A DNA stretch of 64,000 nt from Chimonanthus salicifolius (GCA_013350335.1 CM023537.1:45630111-45694110); one strand, 5' to 3'; shown: positions 35,864 through 49,467, counted from the stretch's first letter. The notes: generated by a model not told the origin, from the sequence alone. Program-made: numbers and translations.

Positions 35864-36521
35864 CCAAATCTAGGATCAAATTGAAAATCCATATCCTTGA
35901 ACCTTTCTCCTAGGGATTGTGATTGCTCTACACTCAGTGCATCTTCATCATTGAGCGAAATCACATTGGGAAGAGATCTTCAAGAAGCATAACATCTACA
36001 TCAAAAGAGCTTTCAAAAGGCAAGTGCTTCTTAGTTTTAATTTTATTTAAAACATCAAACTTGTAAAGTGGATTCAAGAGTGATTTATTTTTGAACCACT
36101 ATAAAAAATAGAGGGATAAGAACGTAGACCGAAGTTAGGTCGAACCTTTCAAAACCTTAGGGTTTGAGTGAAATTCCCAGTCAATTGAATAAGTGGAAGT
36201 CTTATTCTATTTGTGAGAGCGTAATTCCTCACATAGTGTATTTGGGATAACCCAAGGTTGGGTGAGTCCAACAGTGGATGTAGGAAGGATTTTCTCTGAA
36301 CGACTATACGTATAGTGTTGTGGCTGGTTGGTTTGTTTGTGTGATTAATTTATAATTGGTGCACTTTTGTTATCATACAAAACATTTATCTTGATTAACA
36401 TTGTTATATCCACTGCATTTATCTTAATTAATCAAGAAATTTGTGAAGATCATTAAAATTGATGATTGCCCTATTCACCCCCTCTAGGGTCAATAGTGTT
36501 CTAGCACATGAGGAACTTTCA
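34861..36521 (+). mobile_element. Copia solo LTR (1661 bp)
   Basis: It starts TATTAGTGCC (TG to TA change) and ends GGAACTTTCA, with a perfect 5-bp duplication GTATC (34856-34860 and 36522-36526). It carries a CGATCCATCG/GACCCATCG series at about 35180-35660 and a (GA)n tract at 35818-35862. No internal region or primer site follows. Confidence 0.85.
35818..35862. repeat. (GA)n microsatellite
   Basis: About 22 GA dinucleotides with one AA interruption, inside the copia solo LTR. Confidence 0.9.
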
Positions 36522-36526
36522 GTATC

Positions 36527-37815
36527 ACCTAGGATTTCTACAAATTTTCCGTGCAAATCGAGTTTACACGAGGCTCTACCTAGGGACACTCGAGACTTAG
36601 CACTGAACGCTTGCCAAGCCAGTGCTTATTTTCTATAGCTTCTTTTCCTCTGTTTTCAGGAATGATTAATTCTTTTTGCGTTTTGTTTTATGATACCATG
36701 TTTTATGCACTTTTACTTACTGCACTTTATTTATGCATTTACTTTAAAGTGTTTATTTATGCGTTTTTACTTTACGCATTTATTTATATTCAATTTACAT
36801 TGCCTTCAGTCATTTCTTTTGGAACTCACTAATTACGGTGAGATCCAACCAAACACTTTTATTTTGAAATGTATCGAATATTGCATTAATACTAAAATTG
36901 GGACACCATTAACCAAACGGCAATAATAGACCCATAGACTTAATAAAATTGGAAAAAACTTGAATGGGACCAAAACAAGAGACGAGATACCGCTCACCCA
37001 TAGAGGATTATTTTTAGTGAATTGGTACTTAACACCAATGTGAGCATGAAATAGTATCTGTGAGTTGAGATCTAGCCATTTATAAATGCAGTATGGGACC
37101 TAGTCATGCGCCTGAGAGATTAATTGGTTTTTCCATTTGGATGCATATGTGCGAGCATCAGTCTCCAACTCGGACTTCATGTGATTGTATACCTATTGTA
37201 TGTATTTTGGCTTGGTGCCTATATTTATGAATGTATTAGACTTAGTGAATTTTATTCTGTGGTTGTACTTTGGCTTGCTGTATATTTGAATGTAATAATA
37301 CATGGCATAATTATTACTCAAGCGCAACTACTATGCTCGAGCTTGAATTTGGTTGTAATTTCATACGTGGCTTCTGTCCCGGACTTGAATCCGGCCATAT
37401 GCAATCACTTGGTTAACTTTCTTGGATTGTGCTGGTGAAGCATCTCTGGTCTCCAAATGAGACAATTCACGTAGGAGACGTAAATAATTAATTAAGATAA
37501 AAATGGTAAAATGGAAAATTTACCACTTTCTTTTATCTTTTAGCATTTTATAGCTTGTTTGCTTCTTTCAAAAGTTTACAGCTTTGTAGACTAATTGACT
37601 ATAAATAAAGAAATTTTACAGTCTGATGTTGTTATGCTTTAATTAAAATAATCTTTTTCAGCTTTGTATATCATGGATGGTGTGTGGTGGCCTTACCAGC
37701 TTTTTCAATATCATTGGCTTTTAGACATATATGATTTATTAGCCATAGAGATATGTTAATATATGTTTGTGTAAGTCTATACGGTGGTGATATCATATGT
37801 ACCATATGGAGATGT
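36527..37815. other. Non-coding region; second copy of the 26755-27330 repeat (36570-37110)
   Basis: Related to 26755-27330 as described there. Bases 37111-37815 are AT-rich with nothing recognised. Confidence 0.4.
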
Positions 37816-38012
37816 TGTGAAAATAAGATTAGAGGTGTCTCCTTGTCCATTAAGGAGAGACTCTGATTTTTATTATATAGATAAAAGAGAACACAAATAT
37901 AAAAGAGAATAAAATAAAATAGGAAATAGACTAAAATGGAAAATACAATAATATCAAACATAATATAATAATATCTAATTGATTCTAACACAAATCTAAT
38001 TATATTCTATCA
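37816..38012 (-). repeat. Short copia LTR (197 bp), minus strand
   Basis: Near-complete match in reverse complement to 56415-56610: both carry TAATTAGATTTGTGTTAGA and GAGACACCTCTAATCTTATTTTCACA. On the minus strand the purine-rich CTTGCGGGGGCG directly precedes it, as expected of a polypurine tract before a 3' LTR. Confidence 0.8.
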
Positions 38013-39370
38013 CGCCCCCGCAAGCTGAAGCTTGTATGGAAATAACGCGAAGCTTGGAACGTGAAAAAACGGCAGGTGAACTACAAAAGTGGCAACCGAC
38101 TGGCCATGAAGATTTGTTAGCAGTAAACTGATTGGCTGCAAAAATTTGTTGAAGAGGCAGCGCACTGACTGGCAGGTAAAATGACAGACAGCAACACGGA
38201 TGGTGGCCTGAGAAACATAAATGGGCACGGACGACGACCGTGGCTAAAAAACAATGGTCTGGTAAAAACAATGATTCGCAATATGCGATACATACAGGCG
38301 ATGAATGGCCTGAAAAACAAATGCGCTGCAGACGTTGAAAAAACTGAAGCCAGGTATGAAACTAATCAATCAGCATCATAAAGCCAAGATCGGGAAGGCT
38401 AGCAAACAAAGGGGTGAAGCCATGAACGCCCAGCAAACGTGGATGAATTCCACGACAAATGGACATGTGTCCAAAAATACATCGTCTCATATTTAAGAAA
38501 CAGGAAAAACAAGGCTGCTCAAATGAAAGCAAAGTAGGAGGAGAAGGGCAATTTGCGGCCCTTTCCTCAGCTATCCCCCTTTCTTCTTGGCACATATTGC
38601 GGCGAGAAGAAATAACAAAAACACCAAGTCTGAATCATGAGTGGTGGACGATGAACAAGAGACAGGAAATCACCCAACTGTGCATACACCTACACAGTTA
38701 CAACAGCTACAAGATATAGGATCTGTGCAAACCAGATCAGCAAAGACCAGGCGATCTGTAACTAAATAGAAAACAGTAAATAGCGAATGAAGATCTGTGG
38801 GTTGACCGACTAGCAACAAGAGCAGATCCAAGATCTCTAGTCTGGTATGTAGATTTGAGATGAGTGGAAGCGGTAGCAGAGGCGAAACGCACGGCTAAGA
38901 CAGCGGCGTTCGGCATTGTTGGGCTGATCGCAGCCAAGAACACCAGGCAGAGTTGTCTCATTCAGAGACCGGCTGCACAACATGGGGCAGCAGAACGACG
39001 TGCAGGACCCAGGCAAGAAACAAATCTGAGATCTGCTTTATGAAACCCAGAGCGGAAACCCACATCTAAAAAAGATGGGCCGAAAGCAAAGTGCGGCGGT
39101 CACAGACGACCAATCGAAACACAGCTAGTCGGTGCTTCGTAGCCTACAGAAACGTAGCCAAAGGAAGCTGATGGGCTTGGTTGCGTTTGGCCTAGTTGCT
39201 CCGGACCCGGTCTAGGCCTGGTTGGGCCAGACGAAGTTTGGGCCTAGTTGGGCCAGACCAAGTCTGGGTCGGGTCGGGTTTGGGCTAGTGGGCCGAGTAG
39301 CTGGGTCACCACTCAAGCCCAACGACTAGGTTGATTCAGAATATCCCGTCTTAGTTGACTCAGCACCAGG
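38013..39370 (-). pseudogene. Internally deleted copia remnant
   Basis: On the minus strand, just before the 3' LTR, a frame ends in SKLRVISIQASACGG, like the C-terminal tail after RNase H in plant copia polyproteins; only about 20-80 residues look pol-derived. Further upstream (about 38718-39040) repeated AGATCTG words resemble the leader of the related element at 56820-56880. If so, nearly all coding sequence was lost between leader and pol tail. Short frames in this region are otherwise unconvincing. Confidence 0.4.
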
Positions 39371-39399
39371 CCGAGCAACTCAGTAACTCAGCTGAGTCA

Positions 39400-39780
39400 A
39401 AGGGAAAAAATGGAGCAAATGAAGGAACATCCAGGAAAAGGGGAAAATGAGGGAAAAGATAGGAAAATCGTGGAAATGCAGAGAAAATGAAGAAAAAGAA
39501 AATGGAAAACAAGGAAAACCGAGCAAAGCATGGAAATCGAAGAAAGGAAAGGAAAAAAAGGGAAAATCGAGTAAAGGCGTGGAAAATCGAAGAAAGGAAA
39601 AGGGAAAATAGGGGAAAATCGAGAGAAATCCTGAAAAATCAAAGAACGGAAAATCGAGAGAAGGGGAGAGAAAGAAAATCGAAAAACGAAGGTGGAGCAG
39701 GTCCGAGATCGAGGAGGAGAAAGAAGAAGAAATCGAAAGAGGGAGGGGAGAGAGGGTGAGAGAGTTATCGAGAGAGAGGC
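39400..39780. repeat. Purine-rich GAAAATCGAAG tandem-like tract
   Basis: Imperfect units GGAAAATCGA(A/G)(G)AAAGG are repeated about 15-20 times, almost free of pyrimidines on the plus strand. Long frames here on either strand are low-complexity artefacts. Confidence 0.75.
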
Positions 39781-39816
39781 CAAAAAGGAGAGGCGAGAGT
39801 CATGGCTTTGGGGGCG

Positions 39817-39849
39817 GCGGCACTGTAGCATGAGAGGCTACAGTGCCGC
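39817..39849. repeat. Perfect 13-bp stem hairpin in gypsy LTR
   Basis: GCGGCACTGTAGC and GCTACAGTGCCGC flank a 7-base loop. The homologous hairpin at 62865-62897 has identical arms but a different loop. Confidence 0.9.
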
Positions 39850-40168
39850 GGAAAATAGAGGATTTATAAGTTTTTTATTTTAGGGTTTCAACTTTTTTTT
39901 TTTTTTTGCTTTTCAAAATCTTTTCAGAAGAGTAGAAAAATAGGATCGAAGAAAGAATCCGAAAGATCTCTGGCAAGAAAACGTGTGACTTTTGAACAAG
40001 TTTGCATGACAAATACACAATAATTATAAAATTACCAAAATGTTGAAAACAGGCAAACTGGGCCCACAACGGCGCCCACACTCTCCTCACTGCCACCAAG
40101 GTCCCGAAAACAACTCGGAGATCCAAAAATCTCATCGAAAATTAGAAAATTCAGGACGGGTCATTACA

Positions 40169-42965
40169 TTTTCGACCTAAATCATTTTTTGTAACCATTA
40201 AATAATTTATCATCAAGAATGGTGTCTAAGGCTAGTTCTGTCACCAAGGAATGAGGTCGTGCATGTCTGAAGATAAATTGGGACAAGATGTCGTTTGTGC
40301 TCCCCCACTTGGGAACTTACCTGGTCATCTTGTGGTTAAACTCTCATTGGAGACTTAGATTATTTGGAGAGAAAAGTAGGAGCGAGTCTAGAGTCAAATT
40401 TAAGGGTCCTATTAGCAGCCAATAAAAATTCAATTTCCCTTAATGAAGTTTGAATCTAGATTTAGGCATTTTCTTGTGTGATTTTTGTTTGAGCGTGTGT
40501 GATCGTGTCTGTGTATGCATCATTGGTCTCGTGACTCCACCAATTGTTTGGTTAGAGTTACACTTCCCATCAGCACATCAATCATTGCGTCCAGGACTTA
40601 GTTAGGCCCAGTCATACATATAGATAGTCCACCCACATCACCATCACCACCACCCAATCATTCATTTCACCCACACCAGAACCATCACAGGATCCGCCCT
40701 ATCAGCTCATCCCTAACTTGATAGCCAACTTGTAGGTCTAACATGTGACCATAACTGATAAGAAAGATCCATTCACCGATCCACCCATTTACCGATTTAC
40801 CCATCCACCCATTTACCCATTCATCCATTTACCCATTCACCCATTTATCCATTTACCCATCCACCCATTTACCCATTTATCCATTCACCCATTTATCCAT
40901 TTACCCATTCACCCATCCACCCATTTGCCCATCCACCCACTCACCCATATTCGCCCATTCATCACCCGGAGCCACCTATCCATCTGTCTATGTCAGAGTC
41001 GATTTGAGTCCTTAGTGTCTAGTTTAGGCCTGCATTGAGTCAGTTTAGGATTTTAGTTAATTTGTTAGAGCTAGTCTAGTATAGGATTTTTATTGAGTCA
41101 GTTTAGGAATTTTGTTTCTAGGTCTATTTCTAGGTTTCACGTTGTGAGCCTTTTTAGGTACATCAAACCCAGTTAGCACTGTTCCGATAGTTTCCGATTT
41201 GCACTTGATCACTGTAGATTGGGGAACATTGAAGATAATGTTCAATTCGAGTTTGGGGGTATTGAAGGGTTACACTTGAGTCTAATAAAGAAAAAAATTA
41301 GGGAAGAGTAAGTTCATGAGAATTAAGACTCCTTGTAATAAAAAAAACTTAGGTAGAGAGAGACTTAACCTTTTTAAGGGAAGTGTAGGCGAAGGCTGAG
41401 ACTCCTTGGTGATTTAAAAGACTGTCAATTTTAACTTGAGAAAAGCATGTGTCTTGACAATCTGACGTAAAAATAGTCTCATTTTTAGCATCATACTTAG
41501 ATAGATATCTTTATATCATACTTTTCCAGAAAGATTTTTATAGGATTTATACTTGGAAAATCTTGTACATAGTCATATTAAGTTTAGTCTAAAAAAGAAA
41601 AATATTCACGAGTCGAGTAATCTCTAGAAGAATACCAGTGGAGACTTAACTCAGTGAGCTTTAAAGCCATTCTTTCTTCTAAGGGGTATAAGTCAATTCC
41701 ATTTTCTTTGTTTAGTGCATTAAGTCGTTGTTGATTTCATTAATTCTTCATTTTGGTCATATTATTGAGAACAACATCAAAATTGAGTTAGTTGCCTGGA
41801 ATTTTTTCAAATTTATTTGAAACAATGAAATTATCTTATGAAGCTTAAGATATGATATAAGCCATTTTTAGATACTTTGAACCTAAAACACCACCAATAT
41901 TTGGTCATTTATCTTGTTAGTTTCCCAGTTGAGCTTTCAAAAGTAGCATGTTTTCTTGATCAACCATATTTACCTTACCCAACTCCAGTTCAGGAGTATG
42001 AGCCAATTGAAAATATCAATTACCTATTCTTAGAAAAGGTTAGAGATGACTATATGGGATGGTACTCTAAAAACAAGGGCACAAAATAAAGAAAAATAAG
42101 AAAATAGTATCTGAAGAAGGGAACATCCAGATACCAAAGAAGGATCCCTTGGAAAAAAAATAGAGAAAAAGAAACATAATGCTTTGAAAAGTGGTGAACA
42201 AAAAATAGAGGAAAAATATCTCATTCAATATCTTGAAGACCTCTAACCTTTCAAAGTATTTATTTTTAGAACCTTGTATCCTTCTTTGATATGACCCGGT
42301 CCTATTGATCTTAAATCTAAATAGGATATTTCATTTTGAGAATAAATGAGGGAAAATGATGGTGTACGACTCAACGTTCTCAGGAAACTGACACATATTC
42401 ATGAGATCATTCATTTTCTTTGAACTGAGCCGTCTTTGATAATACATATGTGAGATACTTTGATTTTGAATACATAAATTCTACTCACATATACCTTGAG
42501 AGAAAATGAACTTAAACCTCTTAGAGTTAATTTTTTTGAGAAATATATCCATTGAGGTTTTTGCAGTCAAAGCGTATTTTCCAATGGTGTGATCAAAACT
42601 TGAGTTTATTTGGAAAAAGAAGTCCATCTTAATATTGGATAAACACATACTACACTCCAAATATAAGCCTTGTAAAATAAATTTTAAATTTGTGTGATGT
42701 TTAGACCCTTTATCTATGTGTTCTTGTTAAAGATGTTGATGTTTGTGGGTATCATCACTGAAAGCCCTCACGAGACTCTAACTCGTTAACTAAGGGTAAC
42801 CTAGGGATTTAAAGGCTTGTTGCATACGCTAAATGTAATCGAGAGTATCAATGAAAGTGTAGTCTAGGTTTATATTAGGTTTAGGATTAGATTAGGATTT
42901 TTGTTTGTAGACTTTTTTTATGTAGTTTTGCTCGAGGACTAGCAAAATCTGAGTTTGGAGGTATT
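40169..42965 (+). other. Non-coding 3' region of a gypsy-type element
   Basis: No coding sequence was recognised. Bases 40770-40960 are a 10-mer-like tandem tract (CCCATTTACC, CCATCCACCC). GAGTTTGGGGGTATTG near 41250 and GAGTTTGGAGGTATT just before 42966 resemble the conserved purine tract before the 3' LTR of Athila/Tat-type gypsy elements. Assignment to such an element is inference. Confidence 0.4.
40770..40960. repeat. Tandem CCCATTTACC / CCATCCACC tract
   Basis: About 19 imperfect 10-bp units on the plus strand, translating to an IHPFTHLP repeat; I treat that frame as non-genic. Confidence 0.85.
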
Positions 42966-44435
42966 TGTTGAGCACTAAAATATTAAATTTTTAACCCTGA
43001 TTATTCGACCAGTTAGCCTTCAATTTTGTCTATATTTGATACATTTAACCATGTTTCTTAGTTTTGTAGGTAAAAATGGAGAGTTCAGGAAAATTATCTT
43101 AAAAGTGGATAATTGCAAGTTTGTTGCTTAAAATAGAAGACTTGGAATTTTCATGATTAATTTCACTCCACTTTTAGGGTTTTCATGTAAATTGGTTAGT
43201 CTAGATTCTATTATCAGAGTCTAGATTTAATCAATGTTTTAGATTTTAAAGTAGGTAAGTTAAATTTTCAATTCCGGGAGAGAGAACCAGCAATTAAAGA
43301 GGCAAAAGGCTAAAATTCAAGATTACTGGGCTGGTGATCCACTTCAATTGGGCCAAGCTAAGTTCATAAACGATCATTGGGACAGGCCACAGGCAGTCTA
43401 TGCGCATATCACAGATGGGCTAGGCCAATGTGCACTCCAAAGTCCAACAATGGCCCAAGTCCTCTAGCTCAAGTCCAAGATCCACTGGAGCCCATGTGCT
43501 CATTCATAGGTCAAAAATCCAAGTCCACTACCCATTCACACGCCCAAGCCTTTTCCATTTCCTTGTCAATCCAAACCATCCAATCTCCATCTTAAATCCT
43601 AGCCCTTCATCTCATGCATTAAAATTAGGTCAAACTTAGAACCACCTATCTAATCCAATCCATACATTCATAACATTAGATCTAGGCCATCCAACCTATC
43701 CATCATCTAGATTAACCTTAGGATCATAGCCATCCATGCATCATCTCATCATCCATCCATCTAAATCATCCATCACTCATTAAAATCATTAGATTTTAGA
43801 ATATTTCATCACAACCATCCACTTCATACATACATATTAGGTAAAACCCTAGAGCATCCATGCTAATCTATCTCATAACATACCTTGCATTAAATTTAGG
43901 TCATTCATCATATCATCTATCCATCTCAACCTTTAAATCATAACCCTCCATTAGGTACCTCATCATTCCTATATTTTATTTCATCCAATTAACCTTAGAG
44001 CCATTAGATCTTAACCCAAAGTAATCTAAACCATTCTATCATAAAAACCCTATGGTTAAGAATAAAGCCAAAATCCCATCTAGGTTTATGGCACATCATG
44101 TACACATCACCACTCAATCCACAAAACTCCACACCGTTTTGCACATTCTCCACCACCTCATGCGCATATCATTAAGTCAACACCCTAGCCATGTCATCTC
44201 CCAATCATCCATCTATCCATTCATTCTAACTGTCAATTCGATCCATTCATTGCATTACATTGCATTAAAAACCCTAAAACACATGTAAAATTCGCCCATG
44301 CCCTATCTTCTCTCCTAAATCTCAATTTCTTCTCCAAATTCCTATCTCCTCTCATTCTCTGCTTAGCCACCAAGCAAGCCACCCCAAAATTCATGTATGC
44401 CTTGTAACCTTAGTTTTTTCAACTTAAAATCTCCT
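42966..44435 (+). repeat. Gypsy-type long LTR, copy 1 (truncated)
   Basis: It starts TGTTGAGCACTAAAATATT after a purine tract, and follows copy 2 (44436 onward) closely for ~1.4 kb, for example AATGGAGAGTTCAGGAAAAT and CAATTGGGCCAAGCTAAG. It stops at AACTTAAAATCTCC, where copy 2 continues past the homologous AAATCTCC near 46043. Copy 2 therefore replaced or interrupted the remainder. Confidence 0.7.
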
Positions 44436-47400
44436 TGTTGAGCACTGAAATATTACATTTTTACCCCTAATTATTGAACTAATTAGCCTTGATTTTGTAT
44501 ATATCATGTGCATTTATTGTCATTTTCTAGTTTTGTAGATTAAAATGGAGAGTTCAGGAAAATAATCTTAAAACAGTGGATAATTGCAAGTTTGGTGCTT
44601 AATTCGGAAGACTTAGAATTTTTGTGATTAATTTCATTCCACTTTTAGGGTTTCCATGTAAATTGGTTTGTCTAGATCCATCTATCAGACTCTAAATTAA
44701 ATCAATATTTTAGATTTTAAAGTGGTAAAGTTAATTATTTAATTTCGGGATTGAGAACATGCAATTCAAGAGGCAAATACTGAAATTCAAGATTAATGGG
44801 CCAGAGATCCACTTCAATTGGGCCAAGCTAAGCTCCACAGGCTATCAATGGGCCAGGTCACTGGCAGTCCTTGCACATATCACAAATAGGTCAGCCCCAT
44901 GTGCACTCCAAAGTCCAACAAAGGCCCAAGTCCTCAAGCTCAAGTCCCAGGCCCATTGAACGCTCATGTGCTCATTTATAGGTCCAAAACTCAGCTCCAT
45001 AACCCATTCACACGCCCAAGCCTTGTCCATTTTCATGTCATCCACACCATCAAATCTCCATCTTAAATCCTAACCTTTCATCTCATACCAAACTTAGATA
45101 AAACCCTAGATCCACCTATCAAATCCAACCCATACATTTATAACATTAGATCTAGGCCATCCAACCTATCCATCATCTAGATTAACCTTAGGATCATGAC
45201 CATCTATGCATCACCTAATTATCCATCGAATTAGATCATTCATCCATTAGTTAAGCCAATAGATCTTAGGAAATTTCATCACAACCATCCATTTCATTCA
45301 TAAACTTAAGAAAAACCCTAGAGTCACCTTACTTATCCATTGCATACATTCATCATCTTAGATTTTGGCCATGCATTTTATCATCCATATTGATCAACCT
45401 TTGAATCTCAACCCTCCATTAGGAAACATACCATTTAGATAACCTATTTTAATCAACTTATCTTAGAGCCAATAGATCTAGGTCATATTCAATCATAGCC
45501 GTTCATTCATACAAACCCTAGATATAGAACAACTTGGAACCCAAGCAACTAAAATTTGTCTACGCACTTGACCCAAAATCCCATCTAGGTTCATGCCACA
45601 GTCACCTACACCTCATCACCTCTCATCCAAGCAATCCAAATTCGCCCAAGGCAAGGATTACACTTGTCAATTTCGTGTGAAGCCTTATGGATGAAGAAAT
45701 GGAGAAAAAAATAGGATTTGGAAGAAAAATTTTGACACAACTTTGGTATTTTGACCATAACTTTCCACTCCGATATCCAATTGCGTTGATTCTTATTGTA
45801 TTTGAAAGGAGACTTCAAGGGATACAACTTTATAGTTTATAAAATTTCATTATTCGGATGTTTACTAGGTCAAAATGGAGTCAAAAGATGGTACATGTAT
45901 AGAAAAACGGGATTTGCACTCTACTTTCCAAACTAATCCTAAATATCAATTTTTTTTCCCCACCATTCGCTTAGCCACCAAGCCAAGCCACCCGAATTTC
46001 ATGTATGCCTTGTAACCCTAGCCTCTTCAACTTTAAATCTCCTCCATCAACTTCTAAATGAGATCCAATCCAAGCCATCAATTCACAACTTAACCCAGAA
46101 TAAATCTCATCTCTCCATTCAAACCCTGAGCCTAAAAATAGAGCACTAAGCACACTATAGAATTCGAATTTGACCTGGAGCTCAAGATGACCTAAAGATG
46201 TAAATAGACTGAACACAAAGGAGAATACTCGAAAATTGCAAGTGAGATATTTTATTTTGCAATTTATTTTAAGTGTTTTTCATGTATTGTACTCCATCTT
46301 TTGTACTTGAATTCTTCCGTTTAATAAATAAGAAACATCCATTTTTAGAATCCTGACAGTCCGATTATTCAAGATGTCTTTTATGCTTTCTTTAATTTAT
46401 AATTTACGTTATTTGTTTATTTAAAGTCTTTGGTTGTGAATGTTGAACCCAAGAACCAAAACTTTAATTAAATAAAACTTTATGAATTTTAATTAAATGA
46501 TGTAATTTGATTCTTGAGTTCTTTGCGTTGAATTTTAGATCTAGGTTTCTTATATATTTTTTCATTTTGGGCGATGAGAGAAAAATTTCATAACCACCCT
46601 TTAAATTTTGCACTTTTAAATTATGTCATTTACTTTACCTGCAATTTTATTTTCAGTCCTTTGTTTGTTTGTTGTATTTTAAATATTCAATTTATTTTCA
46701 TGTTTTTATTCTTGTATGATCATTATTTAATTCTTTGTATTTAAACTCTCTCAAGATTCTTTAACTAGGGTTGGACTTATGATATTTTGATCTTAAAACA
46801 TGTGATTTTAAATTAAGATGAGACTACATATTCATCTTTCACCATTTTAATAAAAAGAAGATGGATTTGATTCTCGACTTGTTAAATTCATAAGTTAGAT
46901 AATAATGGTGTTAACTTTGACTTTCTTAGATCTAAATTAAAATTGTAATTCCATGTATTAGATTTCTTAAGATTAGATCTTTTTAAAAGGTACCAGTTTA
47001 ATTTAATCATATATTTTGTGGATTTCGTTTAGGTTCGACCTCATACTCAACCGCTATACTATACATGGTTCGTGGTTTGATTTGTAGTTTATTGTCCAAT
47101 ATTTTTATATTTAATTCCAAGATTTGTAATTCAAATACCATGATTATTAATAAGATTCAAAGTACAATGAAATATTAGTTTATGGTTTTCCAATTGATCT
47201 ATGTTTGTGCTTATGTTTGTTTTTATTTTCTAGAATTTGCTCTGTGGATGAATTTAATGTGTGAACAAGAAGTTTTGGATGGTCCTCTATTTTAATTTCT
47301 AAGGCTCTTATTTTAAGAGCGTGATGAAATATTTAGAATTAAAATAGAGACCTATTTTCATCATCCAATTAGAAGGTCCATTTTTGGGTGATCCCTGTTT

Positions 47401-48028
47401 TGATTTCTAAGGCTCTCACTGGTAAGAGTGTGATGAAAATTTAGATTTGAGAGGAGCCTATATTTATCATTCAATTCTTAGGTCCATTTTATGATGAATA
47501 CTTTAATGAAATCCATAGATTTAATCTTTAAAATAATTTTAAACATTAATACAAATATAGTCAGTTTACGTGAGCTCTTGATTCTAGGCTTTAGTCTTAT
47601 TATTAATATCTGGGAATTAATGCCATCTTGAATGCTTGAGACCAATTCCATTGTATCATACGTATTTCGTATTGTTTGTTTAATCTTTTATTTTTATATT
47701 CTTTAATTCCTTAAAATTATTTATTCTTCTAGTCTTGAATTCTTTCTTCTCTAAACTTCAAGATCTGAAAAGTAACTAGGATTGAAATTAAATGGACTGA
47801 TTTTAATTAAACCTATGTCAGATCTAGAATTGTTTCTGTGTTTTCTGAATTGATCCGCCAAAACTAGTTTCAATTAGAATATTTAAATTGAATAATTGAT
47901 AAATAAATTTGAATACTTAGGATATATTTTTTATACTGCGATTGGATTCGACCTCGCTCTGACATTGCTATATTATGAATAGTTTGTACGGTTGCGAGAT
48001 TTATAAATATAAAATTTGCACATCAACA
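44436..48028 (+). repeat. Gypsy-type long LTR, copy 2 (~3.6 kb)
   Basis: It starts TGTTGAGCACTGAAATATT. A likely end is TTTGCACATCAACA at 48028, after a GGATTCGACCTCGCTCTGAC phrase typical of the 3' end of Athila/Tat-like LTRs. The next bases AAGACTTTTGGATC could be a decayed primer site. No target duplication matches (CTCCT against AAGAC), so the 3' limit is provisional. It contains no gene. Confidence 0.5.
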
Positions 48029-48044
48029 AAGACTTTTGGATCTG

Positions 48045-48376
48045 CTTCACACCAGTAGTAACTCTAGGTGTATTCTCCTTTCTCAGCAACTAGATTACTG
48101 GGCCTGACCTGTCTCTTTGGGCCTGCTCCCTCCTTTCACTGGCGTTTATGTCTTTTAGGGTTGGGCTGAGTTTGGGGCTCGTCTTTTACCATATTTGCCC
48201 GTGTATTGTAAATCTCTCTTACACAGGGTGTGTCTTTGTAAATCTCTCTACTTTTGGACCCTCTATGAGGGTAGCCATTTTGTTTGTTAGCTTTTGGCTT
48301 GTTTTGTCTGGCACGGCTCCTGTATCCCTTGGGCACTCTCTCTTTGAATGAATATACTAACTAATCATTAAAAAAA
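48045..48376 (+). repeat. LINE-like 3' end with A-tail
   Basis: Bases 48100-48360 contain repeated GTAAATCTCTC, then CCCTTGGGCACTCTC, TTTGAATGAATATACT and an A-run at 48370-48377. This is the look of a non-LTR retrotransposon or processed-copy tail. No reverse transcriptase is present; call from composition only. Confidence 0.3.
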
Positions 48377-48377
48377 A

Positions 48378-49467
48378 GTTGAATTATTATAAGTATCTAT
48401 ATCAATATTGTTTTTCTTTAGTTTTAAGAATAGGTGAGAATGAATTAGAACGGACAAGACGAACTTGAACTTATTCTTAAATCAACCGTAGTCTTAGTTT
48501 AGGTTAAGTACCCTGACTTAAAATTGGATTTCTACTGAATTTTTATCATCTTAATGAAATTCACAATTTAAATTAAAATTCAAGATTTTTACTAATTTTT
48601 ACTATTGATTTTTAAAATTTAAAGATCATTTAAAATTAAATTAAATATTTTATGACCCTATTTTCGAACATATGCATTTTAAACTGACTCAACGCGCTGC
48701 TGGTATCAGGTACCATGGTCTGCGAGACAAAATCACAGATAGAGAGTGAGAGACCCAACGAGACAAATGCAAACGCAATTGATAGGATCCATTTCAGCCA
48801 GTTTATTCTATAAGAATTAAAAGTTTATATTAATCACTCTTTTATTTTCCTTTTATATTTTACTCTTTTATATTGACGTATTCATAAACGTATGATCTAT
48901 AGCATAATTTAAATTTTAAAATAATTTAATATAATTCTATTCAAATTAACTTATTTCAGTAAGATTTTAAATCGAGTTAGTAAATAAGTTGTACTGAATT
49001 TTTTGAGTAAGTTTAAAAATTTGACGGGAGTTATTCTATGTTGATAAAATTTTAAATCGAGTTTGAATTTCAAGTTTTAGAAATATAACTTATAGAACTT
49101 TGAGGGGTTAGCAGGCCAAGAACCGTATTAAGAAGCGGGGTTCTTGTATTTTATTCACACTCAATTTCAAAGAGATTTTCACATATTTTAAAGAATTAAT
49201 CATGTGGGACACCTTAATATCTTGAATTGTAAGAAATAAATATAACCTATAGTAATTCTTTTACGTGGTCAATGGGTTCCGTCCATTACTGTATGTATAT
49301 GCGATGAAGAAAGTTATATGGCGATAGCTAATCAGATACGGTTGATTGAATAAACAAGAGAAGCAGGAATTTGTTTTGAATTGAAACAAAGCATGGCATA
49401 TTCCAATGACCGAAAAACAAATCCAGCGAAATGGATCTTTAATCTTCATTCCATTGCACATTCTTTG
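48378..49467. other. AT-rich intergenic region downstream of the MAKR-like gene
   Basis: No feature recognised; it will include the gene's 3' untranslated region near 49300-49467. Confidence 0.45.

Larger units (their letters stand above)
39371..40168 (-). repeat. Ty3/gypsy LTR 5' part, minus strand
   Basis: The right edge reads CGGGTCATTACA, so the minus strand starts TGTAATGACCCG. It matches 62534-62906 in reverse complement (shared TTTTCGATGAGATTTT, GTCACACG and TTTTGAAAA phrases). It is the same family as the gypsy element at 58250-62533. The distal part is a purine-rich GGAAAATCGAAG low-complexity stretch (about 39400-39780). The left boundary is approximate. Confidence 0.7.

Noticed and set aside
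39397..39831. 144-residue Phe/Ser-rich frame on the minus strand
   Set aside because: It is the translation of the purine-rich tandem tract in a gypsy LTR; low complexity.
40745..41038. 97-residue frame with IHPFTHLP repeats
   Set aside because: It comes from a 10-bp tandem tract and has no gene context.
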